The notes under the pieces are model-generated. The model made no database searches, was not told where the DNA came from, and saw only the letters and a program-made list of their open reading frames with translations. Shown here in pieces: positions 1 through 11,662 of a stretch of DNA of 64,000 bases. The DNA lies in contig NC_061078.1 in the NCBI RefSeq assembly GCF_021917145.1, positions 4,570,039 through 4,634,038 on the forward strand, read 5' to 3'. This DNA comes from Hypomesus transpacificus (lineage: Eukaryota > Chordata > Actinopteri > Osmeriformes > Osmeridae). A program made the translations under genes and the position numbers. Positions within the stretch are counted from its first letter, which is position 1, and each line of letters starts with the position of its first letter.

Positions 1-8
1 CATCTCAC

Positions 9-3000
9 CTGTGGGATGTTTTTAGAGGCTATCATCTGTAACAGCGACCGCATGGCACTGGTGACTGCCTCCAGAAACTCCTCCTCCTTTGGGATGGCTA
101 AAAAGTCCAATTATTAAAACAAACTTTAATATCAAAATATGATTTTTTCATTAGCATGTGATATGAGGATCTGACCTGCAGAGCTGAAGACTAGTGAGGA
201 CAGGTGTTGGGCTACAGCCTGGAGGGCAGCTGCCCCCCCCAGGGACTCAGCATCCATGGTAGACAGGATGTTGTGTAGGCAGGTAAGGGCCCGGTATTGT
301 ACCCTCTGCATTCTGGTAACAGATAAGACTTGGGTCAACTGCAGTAGATGCACCGTTCAGTTCTCCTGTTCTAGTGACAAATAGGCGAGTGAGTTACTTT
401 TTAATCAGGCATTTCCACATGGGATCCTGAGAACACACATCCATTGCTTCGCTGCTGGGGAACTGGGTCTTCTTGAGAATCTTAAGTTTTGAACAGAGAT
501 AGAAATCATGTCAAACACTCTCTCAGTTTAGCAGTTTATATGTTGTGTATATGGGCGATGTGTTTGTGTGTGTGTATCAAGCCAGTCATGCCTTCTCTGG
601 GATGCTGTAGTTGGTGAGCGCTCCGTAAACCTCTGCTGACAAACACAAAGGGGACAGCAGACTGGAGATTCCGTCTGCAGAACCGTCAGGACACGTCTCA
701 CTCTCGTCGCTGCTTGACATCTCCTCCCACTCGTCGTCTGACGGCTCTTTAAACACACACACACACTGCTGAGGGGGCAATGCTGGTGGTGAGTCAACAC
801 AACAGCAAGCTTCCATAAAATCAATGGAAAGCTATTCTTTAATCTTTCATATAAATCATGTTTTTCCACTCCAGGTAATAGATTCAAACCCTGGGACGAG
901 AGAGCCCATGATCCATGACGAGATGGCTAACAGCTGTGTCACAGACTGTAATGGCGATGAACAGTGCCTAGGGGGGTCAGCACTGCTGCCATGCCTAGAG
1001 CCTGCACTCCCCTCACCATCAGAGCAGCACATGTTGACGATGATCTCCAAGGACGTCTGCTGGGCTGTGAGCAAGGCTGTCGCCTCCCTCAGCTCCTCCT
1101 TCCCCCGCTGGACAGAGAGACAGTCATGAGATTTATCAACAGTTCTGCACACACTCACTGGTACCGATAACCAGTTGGAGACCAGATCCCTCCCGTGTCT
1201 GATACTGTACAATGGAAATTAGTAATTATACAAATGTACGTCTATATCTACAGTTTACAGATCTGTTGCCAGTAGCATAATCAAGGATGACAAAGAAAAA
1301 ACATTATGGCATACTTGTAATAGAAGAGGGTATAGTCAGTGTTGATGATTAGTATGCAGTTGCCACTTCACTACCCTTAGGTAGATCTCAAAAAGAACAG
1401 GGAGCCACCCCTATCTTGCCATTCATCCACTACTGTCATCCACAATTAGAGGGCCTCTCCCAGTGTGTGGGCTGAAGGGGACGGCGGTGTCTCGCCAGGG
1501 TCACAGCAAGGGAGCTGCAGAGTAATGACGGGGACACTGCCATGTCCCAGGTTGAACCCTGCTGTGTGACAGTCCCCGCCGAGCCAGCCGGCAGAGAGCC
1601 TCTGCCCTGGGGATTAGGACACGGCTGCCTGCACAGACACAGTCTGACCCCATCTTTCCCCCGCTTCCACATGACTCACTGTCTCTCTCAGAACTTAAGA
1701 CACAGACACAGGGAAAGGACAGGGGAGTACATATAGTCCGACTCAGCATCCTACAATGTACATGACAAAGAGCTCATCAACACAAAGTGTAAAAAACGTA
1801 CAGGCAAAAGGTCAGAGAAGTCACTGTCTATCTTGGCCGCCTTGCCGTTCCTTCGTAGTCCATCTTCCTCCTCCTCGGCGTCCTCCATTTCCTCCACCAC
1901 CATGTCCCTCGCTCCCTGCTCCTCTGCGTCGGCTGTTGGGGAGGCGGTGGCGTGGCGGGTGGTCTCAGCCTGGTGGAGCTCGGGGATGAGCGTGCCGGCG
2001 TCCAGCTCCAGGCTCTGGGAGAGGGTGGTCACAAGGGCGCTGAGTGTCTGGGCCTGGCGGGCCAGGGGAAGGCTGCTCTTCATGTTCCACACTGACCCTG
2101 GTGGTGGAAAGCAAAACAGCTCTAAAGGAAGGGGCGGACATTCTGACCGCTCTCACAACCCGCTCTCAGATTGAATGTCATCATTGAGAACTTTTATAGT
2201 TCTGCTACTCGTCTTTTATTACTCCAACAGTGCCCTAATATTCGAGGACAGCGTGTAATTATTCTAGGATGAAGCCTAGCACAAAGCACAGTGAGGTGCG
2301 GAGGCATACCTGCAGCAAGGGTCCTTAGCAGTGTGTGGGCCATGCCTGGCTGTGTTGACAGCAGCACGCTATCCAGAGCCACAAACACTGCAGTGTTCAT
2401 GCTGCACAGTAGCTCCTGGTTGTCCTCAGTCACTGTGTGTAAACAGTGAGCTGTGAACACAAAACAACACACACAAACACGGTCAGAAAGGATCCCAGTG
2501 CAGAATAAATAATGACTAAATACTGATATTGGGCTTCCTAATGAGTCTTACCAGCTGACAGAGCCAGTTCCAAATTGTGTGGGTGTTGCTCCAGACACTG
2601 GAGGACAACATCCAGTAGTCCTGCTTTGTTGAACAAAGACAGAGCCTGGCTACTGCTCTCACTAACAGGGTGATACAACACAAAAGTCAAATGTGAAACA
2701 TACGCAGGGGCCATCCATTTGCAGTTCTCAGAAAGGTGGTTGGTTACTGTCTAATAGAGTAAAAAACCCTTTTACCATCTTTAAATCACAAGTGATGTGG
2801 CTACAGTAGTGCAGATACAATAAGGGCCTTTAGAAATCTAAGCTCACCATAGATTCCACAGCAAGTTAACCGCTTCATTGGCTACATCTTCTGCTTTGTT
2901 TTTCTTCTCTTTCAACGAGAGGGCGGAGTTGGTCTCGAACCCAGTGCAACACTGTAGAGAAAACAAAACTATCAAAACACAGCACGACCATTGTTTTAAT

Positions 3001-4828
3001 CACCCCAACAATGCCTCAAATGCGTTTCCAAGGCGAGTAAACCTCGAGGCATTGAGAATGTAGGGCTGTATTGGCCTGAGTGATACAGACCTGAATGATA
3101 CAGTCCCTTTGTCACTGGTCACTCAGACACTCGTCTGGGACAGTCGTTGATTTGCACAAAAGGGACTGTAATGTTAAAATGACAATCACACTTTAATGAC
3201 ACACCTCTGGAAAGGTGGTCTCAACAGTTGAAGACGAAGGTGAACTGAGGAAGACTCTGAAATTATCATTTAAAGTTGTGTTCTTGTAAATATAGTCCTA
3301 GACAGCTTTTAATGTCATGTTTGATATGATTTTGTTTCTTATTTTACGCAGCGTAATGATGATCCAATTAGAATTGGTATGCATTAGACAACCTTTCTTT
3401 CATATGGCCGGTGTCCTTATTTTAGTATGCAGGTTTGGGTGTATATATGGAGAAGATTTACCAATCATTTGGAGTTTTGTTTACTATACGAGCTCCGGTG
3501 CATTAGGCGCCTAGTTTCATTGTGAATACCTTCGTTAACGATTACTCCAAAGGTGTGTTTTGTATTTGATTGTTTCATCATTATTCTATTGATAATCTTC
3601 TAATTTAGATAATAAACTATCATTTGTGCATTTGAAGTTACCGGTTCTCCTTGTACATATCTATCACACGAAGGCGGTGAAAACCAAATTCATTTCACAG
3701 CCGGGAACAAACACCAACCCTGGCCTTACAAGAAACTATCCTTTTATGTCATTCATTAAATCCTTGGCATTTTAAAACCTTGGAGTACATTCACTGCTTT
3801 GCAAACACACCTTTATACTAAATAGGATTAACACTAGCAAACCTGTTTTAGAAATCACTGCGTTAAAGAAAGCCACTCACATCTCGGAGCAGCACTGTCA
3901 GAGGCGTCATTATGTCCTGTTTTACCATGTCCTCACACACTTCATGTCCCCCACATGCACTCAGGTTCCTGTAAAAACAGAAGCACGTATACAATTCAGT
4001 GAGAGGATTATCAGTGTCACAATTGTATGAACAATAGTGAAGGCTGTATGATTAGGAACAAATCTGCTTAAACCCAGAGGAATCCACCTACAACTTAAAT
4101 TGACTTGGCAACATTGTAAAGCATAACGTATATGTATGTGTCTGTAAGTGGTTTATCTAAGAAGTTACAACAATATATGTATTTAACTTACATCTATGAG
4201 GTTTCATTACTTCACTCAAGATCATCCACCTTAGATGTTAGGGGTAAGCAATACTCTAGATTTACCTGAGCGCCCCTGTGGCAGTCTCCCTGACAGCCAG
4301 GCTGGGGTCCAATACCAGGGGCCCCAGGCGCCGTACAGCATCCCTCTGCAGGAACCCAGGGATTGCCTGGCTCTGCTGGACTACCCGTGAAATGCTGGCA
4401 CAGGCAAATTCTCTCATATCTGCACAGGGACTATGTAACTGATCACATGGAGAAGCGGTGTGACTACACAGCATACTCAATATCAGTACACAGGCTTTAA
4501 TGTAAGGACTGAGAAAAGTTGTTTTGCCAAATGTACCAGAACTGTATGCACGCGTATGCATAATTTGTTGGAAATCCATAAGATTGGAATCTGACAAATG
4601 GTTACCACTTACACATAATGTAAGATTCATGAAGTATATTAACATTGCTGAGAATAACATTGAGTACATGTATAGGGAGTGGTAGCAGTCTCCTACTTTC
4701 TCGAGCAACTCCCCGGCTGGAGAATCAGTTTCATCGTGGTCGTCTTCCACCTCCTTTACAGCGTTGGTTGGAAGACCGACTGAGTTGAACTGGGGACGCT
4801 TGAATTTATTATTTTTACTCTTACCCAT
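9..4828 (-). CDS. heatr3: HEAT repeat-containing protein 3 (3'-truncated by window edge)
   Basis: Twelve exons on the minus strand, in order: 4828-4697, 4438-4266, 3968-3881, 2951-2848, 2661-2552, 2450-2310, 2097-1802, 1107-1017, 746-592, 480-398, 312-176, 97-9. Phases chain without a stop for 533 codons. The start [14 protein letters not shown] resembles human HEATR3 (MGKSRTKRFKRPQF); later matches include [50 protein letters not shown] and HLSSLVF. An acidic linker ([12 protein letters not shown]) sits near residues 330-340. Human HEATR3 has about 680 residues, so roughly the last 140 lie left of the window. The family (yeast Syo1) is known as an adaptor for nuclear import of ribosomal proteins uL18/uL5, and human HEATR3 has also been tied to NOD2 signalling. 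The largest intron (2952-3880) holds nothing I recognise. The final visible exon ends in a good GTGAG donor. Confidence 0.95.
481..591 (-). other. heatr3 GC-AG intron (intron 9)
   Basis: The exon ending at 592 finishes GAGAAG and is followed by GCATGA. The next exon starts at 480 after CTTAAG. With this junction the phase is 0 on both sides and the protein reads IPEK-ILKK, parallel to human IPKK-IFEK. No GT near the exon end gives a conserved product. Confidence 0.75.
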
Positions 4829-5700
4829 TGCTGGGTGTTAATTAAGTACAAATTGCCTAAATAGATCTTGTCGTGGGTGCTGACAAACGAATCCACATTA
4901 CAACTCAGTAGTAGCCATGTGGAACATCGGCATCCATTCGTTCACTGCCGTAAAACGGTGCTCACAAAGTCGCAAAGGAAATGTCTGCCGTGTTAAAAAG
5001 CTACGTCGTAAAAAAAAAAGGTCAGACTCGAAACCACAACACGCAGCTAAATACTGTAAATCTGGGCTGGAATTAAGTATTTTCCATTTTGCTTCTGTTA
5101 AACAATGTCGTAAAACTGCATCCATATTCTACATTTCTTAGTTCGTTGTCATATACCAAGTAAAAGTCCCCAAACATGCTTTTGGAACAAATAAGGATAA
5201 TAACCATAAACTGTCATAAAGTATTGGGTAACACATACAAGGTAGCTAGTACAAAGTTTGAAAACTTTGCTCTGATTAAATTCCCCTTAGCACATATTAT
5301 TGGACTTCAGAATTCACAATGTATATACTCTGTTTAAAGCAAAAACTCCCAAGATCACATGGTTACCTGTAACAACATCTTGACATTTAAGTATTTATTA
5401 TGTGTATAACAAGATAGTTTGAAAATAGAAACATTTATCTAAAACAAATGCACATTGTTATAAATCAACACATGGAAGCAGAAGCAGCTGTACAAGGTGA
5501 TTAACACTGAAATGCAAAGACATTTCCCAGTAATTTCTTCATTACTTCAGATGAGCTTCCATTACAGCATCAGTGCTTCCTCACTCAGCCTTCTTCTATG
5601 TCAGGTTGTTTTAGGATTCTGGAAACTGTGTCGTCCAGAGTCAATCAACATAGTGATTAAAATAACACATCATTCCCCACCCTCCTTCCCAAGAGTTTTG
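4829..5700. other. Gap between heatr3 start and cnep1r1 stop
   Basis: This 872 bp gap must hold the heatr3 promoter and 5' UTR on its left side and the cnep1r1 3' UTR on its right. It is AT-rich, and no conserved coding exon or repeat is visible. A minus-strand AATAAA at 5394-5399 is the best end for the cnep1r1 transcript. Confidence 0.6.
5394..5399 (-). terminator. Poly(A) signal, cnep1r1
   Basis: AATAAA on the minus strand about 300 bp past the cnep1r1 stop codon; it is the best-placed canonical hexamer before the heatr3 5' region. Confidence 0.5.
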
Positions 5701-7261
5701 TTATTGGATGTTTGGTCGAGGTTTGAGAATAAGTTTTCCCGTCTGTAAAATATAAAAGAAAAAAGACACAAACATGACTAGTCTGCACAGGACCTTTCTA
5801 ATAATACTTCATTTACATACACAGAATAGTTGGGTAAATTTCACTTACATCGTCACAGGACATGTTGTATTCTGCTAAAACCGTCCGACAACGAGCTGCA
5901 ATACTGATGCAGGGCCAGTGAAGGATCTGACTGGTAAAAGGGTGAGTGACAAGTCTTTAAACATGTAGCCTGCTGATGATAGGAGTGAAAACTTTTAACT
6001 CAATACAAGAAAGGATACATTGATGGGGCAACAACCCGTTTGTGTATTCCAGCGAAGAACAGAGCAATTAGAGTGATGCAGCTGATTGTAAAGAAGGGAT
6101 GATTCCACAGCGACGAAAAAAAAGACACCTGCAAACAACGAGGTGAGAAGGACCATTTGTTTAGATAAATATAAAAATCTTCACTCAATAACTAATTTGT
6201 TTTGTTTTCACTGACCTTCTGTGTGTCAGGGTCTATCAACCAGTTCCACGCTCCGGTAGCCGTACAGACAGAAACCACTATCAGAATCACTAAAAGAAAT
6301 TGAGATTGTATGAAATCCAAGCCTTGTGTATAGCTAGGTAAACATGTCTCCATTAGAATCACAGAGGCATCCAAAGATTCTTACTTCGCCACCGACCAGT
6401 TGCAGGCTGCAAACAAGACACGTACTCTGTCAGTCTTCTCTCAAAAGCTTTTAGATCTGCAAGACAAACAGCATGTTAGTGCATCGGATTGTCATCTTCA
6501 ATCGTGCATAAGTACATAAATAGAGATAGTGTTGAGCACAGCAACTGCGCTGTTGGTTAAACATCTCAAACACACTCATAACGAGTGAATGAAAATCACA
6601 ATATTAAAAAGGAAGATGCATCTTGACAGACAAATGCTAAAGCTTGCTATATGCATCGACAGTCAAATACATGGTCAGCCCAGGTAGGCTACTTGACAGC
6701 AACTTTGTTTCACGGACGGATGAAACTAGTACCCAACTAGATGGGATAACAAGTAGTTAAAATTGTCAGTCTGACAAGTTAGCTAGAAAGCAAATGGAAG
6801 ATACAGCCTAAGTTAAACATATTGATATACAGCTAGCTATATATCTAATTGAGATTAAGCTAGATTTATGTTCGCGCATTAGCAGTACTGCTAACTAGCT
6901 AGTAGCTTGTTAGCAGCACGGAATCATTTGGCTGTCTAAACAGGTCGCTCTGCTCGATTTATTACTCCCAGCAGGACATTTCAAAGCATGGTTATGTATG
7001 GAAATCAAGAACGCTTCAAACATCAATCATCTGCAACAATCCAACGGAATTATCTTCCTTTCCAGGAAATAATCTGAGCCCAGCCTCGCACGCTAGCGAC
7101 TAAAAAAGGTTAGTCTAATTCACTTCAACAACGTTCTTTATCGTCCAGTACACACAGCAAATTGTAATAATGATATTCAATCAAAGTCACGTGTAATTTC
7201 TGGTAAGTAAATTAGTTTGCTTGCCATGTTGACTACCTTCGGCCTGTTCCAAGGAATTCAT
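5701..7261 (-). CDS. cnep1r1: Nuclear envelope phosphatase-regulatory subunit 1
   Basis: Six exons on the minus strand: 7261-7237, 6456-6385, 6289-6216, 6128-6019, 5903-5849, 5742-5701. They total 378 nt, giving 125 residues, the length of human CNEP1R1 (TMEM188). The product starts [20 protein letters not shown] and ends [13 protein letters not shown]. Two hydrophobic segments are evident: [17 protein letters not shown] near residues 33-50, and [17 protein letters not shown] near 69-86. The human family member is known as the regulatory partner of the CTDNEP1 phosphatase, which dephosphorylates lipins at the ER and nuclear envelope (yeast Spo7-Nem1). Both membrane segments and the [19 protein letters not shown] block are conserved. 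Intron 1 (6457-7236) is AT-rich with many TAGCTAG-like words and nothing else I recognise. Intron 4 appears to be U12-type and is listed separately. Confidence 0.97.
5904..6018 (-). other. cnep1r1 U12-type intron (intron 4)
   Basis: The 115 bp intron starts GTATCCTTTC, a perfect match to the minor-spliceosome donor consensus RTATCCTTT. Its 3' end has ATCCTTCACT, 8 of 10 bases to TTCCTTAACT, with the branch adenosine about 15 nt before the exon. It lacks a clear polypyrimidine tract. The junction is phase 2 and the flanking protein (APS-IIAARC) is conserved. Confidence 0.8.
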
Positions 7262-7868
7262 TGCTCACTACCCGGCTCCTGGTGTTTGTGCTCAGTTCTC
7301 CTCGGGCCATAGGACTTATACGCAAACCAACGTGCATTGGACGTTTTCTATAACTGCAAAGTCATTGGTTGAAATCAGACAGACGTTATGAAAGTCAGTA
7401 CGTTTTCATCTGATTGCAGGCATATTGCCTTTTCATCATAGTTTATTTAACAAATGTTATCAATGGTATTTTGATGTATGCAATCAATAGAATAAATTGA
7501 TGATGATAATGAAATGTGCCTCCGTAGACTCACTCCAGCTCTGAGGGCTCTCATTAACTCTAAATACTTTTCTAGGGGAATTGAGTTTTTGAATGAAAAA
7601 ATATTTCTAACTTTACTAGCCTCATGGTTTTAAAAGACAATACTGAGTGAAAATAAAGTGGGATGATTTTATTCATGTTATGAATGGATACAATCATTCA
7701 GATTTATTTCAAAAATTATGATCACTCATTTTTGAGGACATGGATCATTTTAACAGTCAGAGAGGCATAAGTCAGCAAACACAACATAAATTTGCTAGCA
7801 TAGTGCTGATTTGACTTTGACGCTACAGAAAGCCCGTTTCAGCGATAAGGATACATTTGTTCCTGTGC
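7262..7868. other. cnep1r1 upstream region and nat 3' flank
   Basis: The stretch holds the cnep1r1 promoter and 5' UTR next to 7262, and the 3' UTR of the neighbouring acetyltransferase gene next to 7868. No coding exon or repeat is visible. Confidence 0.55.
7703..7708 (-). terminator. Poly(A) signal, nat
   Basis: AATAAA on the minus strand about 160 bp after the acetyltransferase stop codon. A second AATAAA-like hexamer lies about 35 bp further on. Confidence 0.55.
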
Positions 7869-8741
7869 TTAGAAAGTGTATGCGGCTTTGTTGTTTACAG
7901 GAACCAGCTTGTTCACCAAAACCACATTAAACTTTTCTTTCAAAACATCTTCCACTTTATTTTCAGGTATATCTTTCATATCCAGAAGATCCACACCCTC
8001 CTTGTAGTTAAAGGTGACTTCACTGAGGGTACAGCCAACAAGCACTCTGAATCCCGTGGCAGTTTGCAGTGAGCAGATGGACTTGTTGGTGAACAGAGAA
8101 TTTGGATCAGTCTGCAGGCAGTGAGTTGTTTTCAAGAAATGATCGACTCCTTTGGGAACTAAAGTAAAGCAGTAGAACCTCTTTGTTTGGCTCTTGTTCA
8201 ACAGACTTGAGTTGGCAAAGTTTTCATCAAGAACCAAGGGCTTTCGACCTGTCTTCTCCAAAATCCAGATGTCTCCATCTTCTATGAGGCGGAAGACACC
8301 AGGGGGCTGTGTTTGGTCCTTTCCAGAGACCAGTTCAAGGGGATACCATATTTGACCAGATACTCCATAGCTGACATCTGCAATGTATGCAGTTCCATCA
8401 ATGTAAATCTTGTTGATGAGATGAGTGTCTGTCGGGTTGAATTCATTTTTAATGGTGTTAAAGACTCTCGAGCCAAGAATTATGGGATTGTAGCCTAACT
8501 CCCTCAGCACCCAGGAAAAGAGGAGGTTATTCTCACAACACCAACCTCCACGTTTGCTTTTGACAAGCTTATTGAATATGAGCTCAAGATCCATGGTGAT
8601 TTTCTCACCACAGTGAATACTTAAGTTTTCAAATGGTATTGACATAACATGCTGCTTGTGGATCATTCTAAGCGTTTCAAGATCTGGTTTGTCAAATGGA
8701 CCATGAAACCCAATCTTCTTAAAGTACTCTTCCAAATTCAT
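7869..8741 (-). CDS. nat: Arylamine N-acetyltransferase
   Basis: Intronless coding region of 290 residues, exactly the length of human NAT1 and NAT2. It transfers acetyl from acetyl-CoA to arylamines and hydrazines in the cytosol. The catalytic triad is intact at the usual positions: Cys68 in RGGWCCEN, His107 in PTDTHLIN and Asp122 in IADVSYG. Other family blocks are IPFENLSIHCGE (35-46), YPLELVSGKDQ (133-143) and SICSLQT. Residues 125, 127 and 129, which line the acceptor pocket in the mammalian enzymes, are Tyr, Val and Gly here. An AG acceptor six bases before the ATG implies a non-coding 5' exon upstream, as in mammalian NAT genes. Teleosts often have several nat paralogues, so the symbol is generic. 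Confidence 0.95.
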   Translation of the reverse strand: MNLEEYFKKIGFHGPFDKPDLETLRMIHKQHVMSIPFENLSIHCGEKITMDLELIFNKLVKSKRGGWCCENNLLFSWVLRELGYNPIILGSRVFNTIKNEFNPTDTHLINKIYIDGTAYIADVSYGVSGQIWYPLELVSGKDQTQPPGVFRLIEDGDIWILEKTGRKPLVLDENFANSSLLNKSQTKRFYCFTLVPKGVDHFLKTTHCLQTDPNSLFTNKSICSLQTATGFRVLVGCTLSEVTFNYKEGVDLLDMKDIPENKVEDVLKEKFNVVLVNKLVPVNNKAAYTF

Positions 8742-8749
8742 TTTGTCCT
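8742..8749 (-). promoter_or_regulatory. Splice acceptor just 5' of the nat start codon
   Basis: On the minus strand, TTTACCTGTAG precedes GACAAAATG, giving a 3' splice site at 8748-8749 and only six bases of 5' UTR in the coding exon. The matching non-coding exon was not located. Confidence 0.6.
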
Positions 8750-10175
8750 ACAGGTAAAATACATAGTACAGGGAATTAAACCAAAGCAATATAAAATAGT
8801 AAATTTACAATGTTGTTGTCAAATCCACAAGAGGAATATTTGGTGATTTTACATTTACATTGGAAGAACATTTAGCAATTATGAACATTGATTTCCATGC
8901 AGGCAGGCTCTATCCTGTAAATCACAAATCTATTAAGTATTAGTGAAACTTGCTAATAGTATCACTTAGGCATACTTAAGTGACTCAGCAAAACTAACCA
9001 TACCGCTGAATATCAATTTCACTTACTTTTGAGCAATGAATGATGTTCCAAAGAAATAGTTAGGATAGTCTACTGAGTTCTCTGAAGCACTGGCAAGTTT
9101 GTTTTAAGATAAAAGCAGACGTTTGCTTGAGAAAAAAAAAATCCAGACCACGGCTACATTTTTTACCCTTTTCCCAGAAGTTAATTCTCATGCAGTGTAT
9201 AGATTCTAAAGCAAGGGATCGGTGTATGAATCACTTGTTACCCTCATCATTTGCTTTTACATCAGTGTAGGAGGAGCAAAAGTGCATTCAACGTGTGTGC
9301 AATCTCTGAACCTTGTTCTTTTCTGGCTATTAAACAGTAAAATAATTGTCAAACTAAAATAATATTATGTAACAATAGTAAATCATTGTCCCAGCATGAG
9401 CAAGGTTACGTTATTGTAACGTTAGCTTACATGAACTTAACAAAATGTTATATTCGATTTTCACCTCACACTTGAAACTCTGTAATCGCTAGACAAAATA
9501 CAAATGTTATTGAAACAGAAACTACAGTACAGATCTACGCTGCGCACCAATTATTCTAAAGTGCGGCCCCTTACTATCCGCGCCACTGAGGGAGGGAATG
9601 TTATGAGTAGTGCTTTTACGTTGGCATGTCCTTATGGCAATCACAGGCGTAACAAATTACACGTAACTTGAACCAAGAATTCACTTAGTTTACCATCAGC
9701 TCCTCCCATGGATGTCGCGTTTTGTAACTGAAATGTGTGCTGTGTCCACGTAATTATTAGTCTATTTAGGCTGTTGATAGAAACTGGGCAAGTAAAAGGT
9801 TAGTAACATCACCGGATTAAGTAGACATTTAAATTAGACGAGAACTTGCGCAATAGTAAATAGGGTGACGTGAATGCTGCCAATCGTGGTATATCATCTC
9901 TTAGCTCTCTTATTGTTCATTTACATTGTATGAGACAGTCCATTAGGCCTAGTGAAATGTGACATAGTTTTACACGTTATTGCAGTCGTGTAGAGGTATC
10001 TGATTGCTACACTTTGACACACGTGTGTAGCCTATCGTCCCATTTGATTTCTTCTAAGAATGGCATACTACTTGCAGTAGTTTGTATGCCTATTGCAGAC
10101 AGCAAACACATCTACTTTAGGTGTCTTTATGGAGAAATCTTTGTTCATTCTAGGTCAGACAGTCAGCTTTGAGTA
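8750..10175. other. Divergent gap between nat and sdr42e1
   Basis: About 1.4 kb between a leftward and a rightward gene, expected to hold both promoters and the nat 5' non-coding exon. The sequence is AT-rich with no conserved coding segment. A short stretch near 8848-8880 faintly resembles the tail of fish L2-type SINEs, but it is too decayed to call. Confidence 0.5.
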
Positions 10176-11604
10176 ATGGGAACTTCACGTGTGGACACCT
10201 ATTTGATAACCGGTGGGAGTGGATACTTCGGTTACCGGTGAGCCCAAATGATTTAATAACATAATTACTATTAATTGTTATACAGTGTTTGTTTTAAAAA
10301 CCCCTGTTAAATTTCAGTTGTGGGGAGCCAACAACTTCTGAATGTGGTTATATTAGTTGAGTGCCACTAGGGGGAGTTATTGCATTAGATGAGAGTGCAC
10401 TCACCAATGCCTAATCGTCTATATATATTTTAACTGCCAGAATGTCTTCTTTCATATTAAAACTGTACGTCTTACTTTCCTCAGACTGGCCTGTTCACTA
10501 CTACAAAGGGGGGCTAAAATCCTTCTATTTGACATGAGTCCACCAAGCCAAGAGTTGCCTGAAGGCATCACCTTTCTAAAAGGGGATGTCCGTGACTATG
10601 TGCAGGTAGTGGAGGCTGTTACTGGCATCGACTGCGTTTTCCACATTGCCTCCTACGGCATGTCTGGAAGGGAGCAGCTGAACCGCCGTCTAATTGAGGA
10701 CGTGAACGTCCAGGGAACAGAGCACATCCTCAGAGCATGTGTGGAGAGAGGAGTGCCAAGGCTGGTCTATACCAGCACCTTCAATGTGGTCTTTGGAGGT
10801 CAAGTCATTGAGGGTGGGGATGAGACCCTCCCCTACCTTCCTCTTCACCTCCATCCTGACCACTACTCCAGAACCAAGTCCATAGCTGAGATGGCTGTGA
10901 TGGCTGCTAACGGGACAGCTCTGGAGGATGGAAGTGGGGTGCTGCGGACTTGTGCCCTGCGCCCAGCAGGTATATATGGGCCAGGAGAGCAGAGGCACCT
11001 GCCTAGGATAGTTGGCTACATAGAGGCTGGGATATTCAGGTTTGTGTACGGGAAGCCCAGCAGTCGCGTGGAGTTTGTCCACGTAGACAATCTTGTGTCT
11101 GCACACATTCTGGCTGCGGAAGCTCTTTCTTCAGACCATCAACACCGCTCTGCCGGCCAAGCATACTTTATTTCAGATGGCAGGCCTGTCAACAACTTTG
11201 AGTTCTTTAGGCCTCTAGTGGAGGGCTTGGGTTACTCTTTCCCAACACTGCGTTTGCCTGTATCTCTCATTTACTTCTTCGCGTTTCTCACCGAAATGAT
11301 TCACCATCTAATTGGCCCCATCTACAACTTCCAGCCACTGCTCACACGCACAGAGGTGTACAAGACTGGGGTGACACACTACTTCAGTATGGCAAAGGCC
11401 AAGGCAGAACTAGGTTACGAGCCCCAGGAGTTTAACCTGGATGAGGTTGTGCAGTGGTTCAGAAGCAGAGGTCATGGCAAAAAACCCATCTCACCCATCA
11501 AAAGACTGATGATCGATATATTCCTGGTGGCTGCCTTTGTAGCTGTAGTTCTCTCATACATCCCAGTGGTTGGGAGTTTGTCTGTAGTGTCTGGATCTCA
11601 GTAA
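10176..11604 (+). CDS. sdr42e1: Short-chain dehydrogenase/reductase family 42E member 1
   Basis: Two exons, 10176-10237 and 10485-11604, give 393 residues, the length I recall for human SDR42E1. The nucleotide-binding loop TGGSGYFG is at residues 12-19 and is split from the rest by the intron. The catalytic YSRTK is at 148-152. Long identical blocks to human SDR42E1 include CVFHIASYGMSGREQLNR, PYLPLHLHPDHYSRTKSIAE and GVLRTCALRPAGIYGPGEQR. A hydrophobic segment (IFLVAAFVAVVLSYIPVV) near 367-384 suggests a C-terminal membrane anchor. The family is extended-SDR, related to 3-beta-hydroxysteroid dehydrogenases; the physiological substrate is not evident here. The start ATGG has an upstream purine-rich context and begins the family-like N-terminus. 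Confidence 0.97.
10374..10386 (+). promoter_or_regulatory. CTCF-like motif in sdr42e1 intron 1
   Basis: CCACTAGGGGGAG differs from the common CTCF core CCACTAGGGGGCG by one base. Motif match only. Confidence 0.3.
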
Positions 11605-11656
11605 TATTTGGCACCATTTCAGTTATCTATAATGGTAACATGTGGTATCAGATCAA

Positions 11657-11662
11657 AATAAA
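11657..11662 (+). terminator. Poly(A) signal, sdr42e1
   Basis: AATAAA 53 bp after the stop codon; a second AATAAA at 12239-12244 could serve a longer form. Confidence 0.55.

Noticed and set aside
528..887. Overlapping minus-strand frames around heatr3 exon 9
   Set aside because: Only the frame containing [15 protein letters not shown] matches the family; the others are shadows of that exon and a CA repeat.
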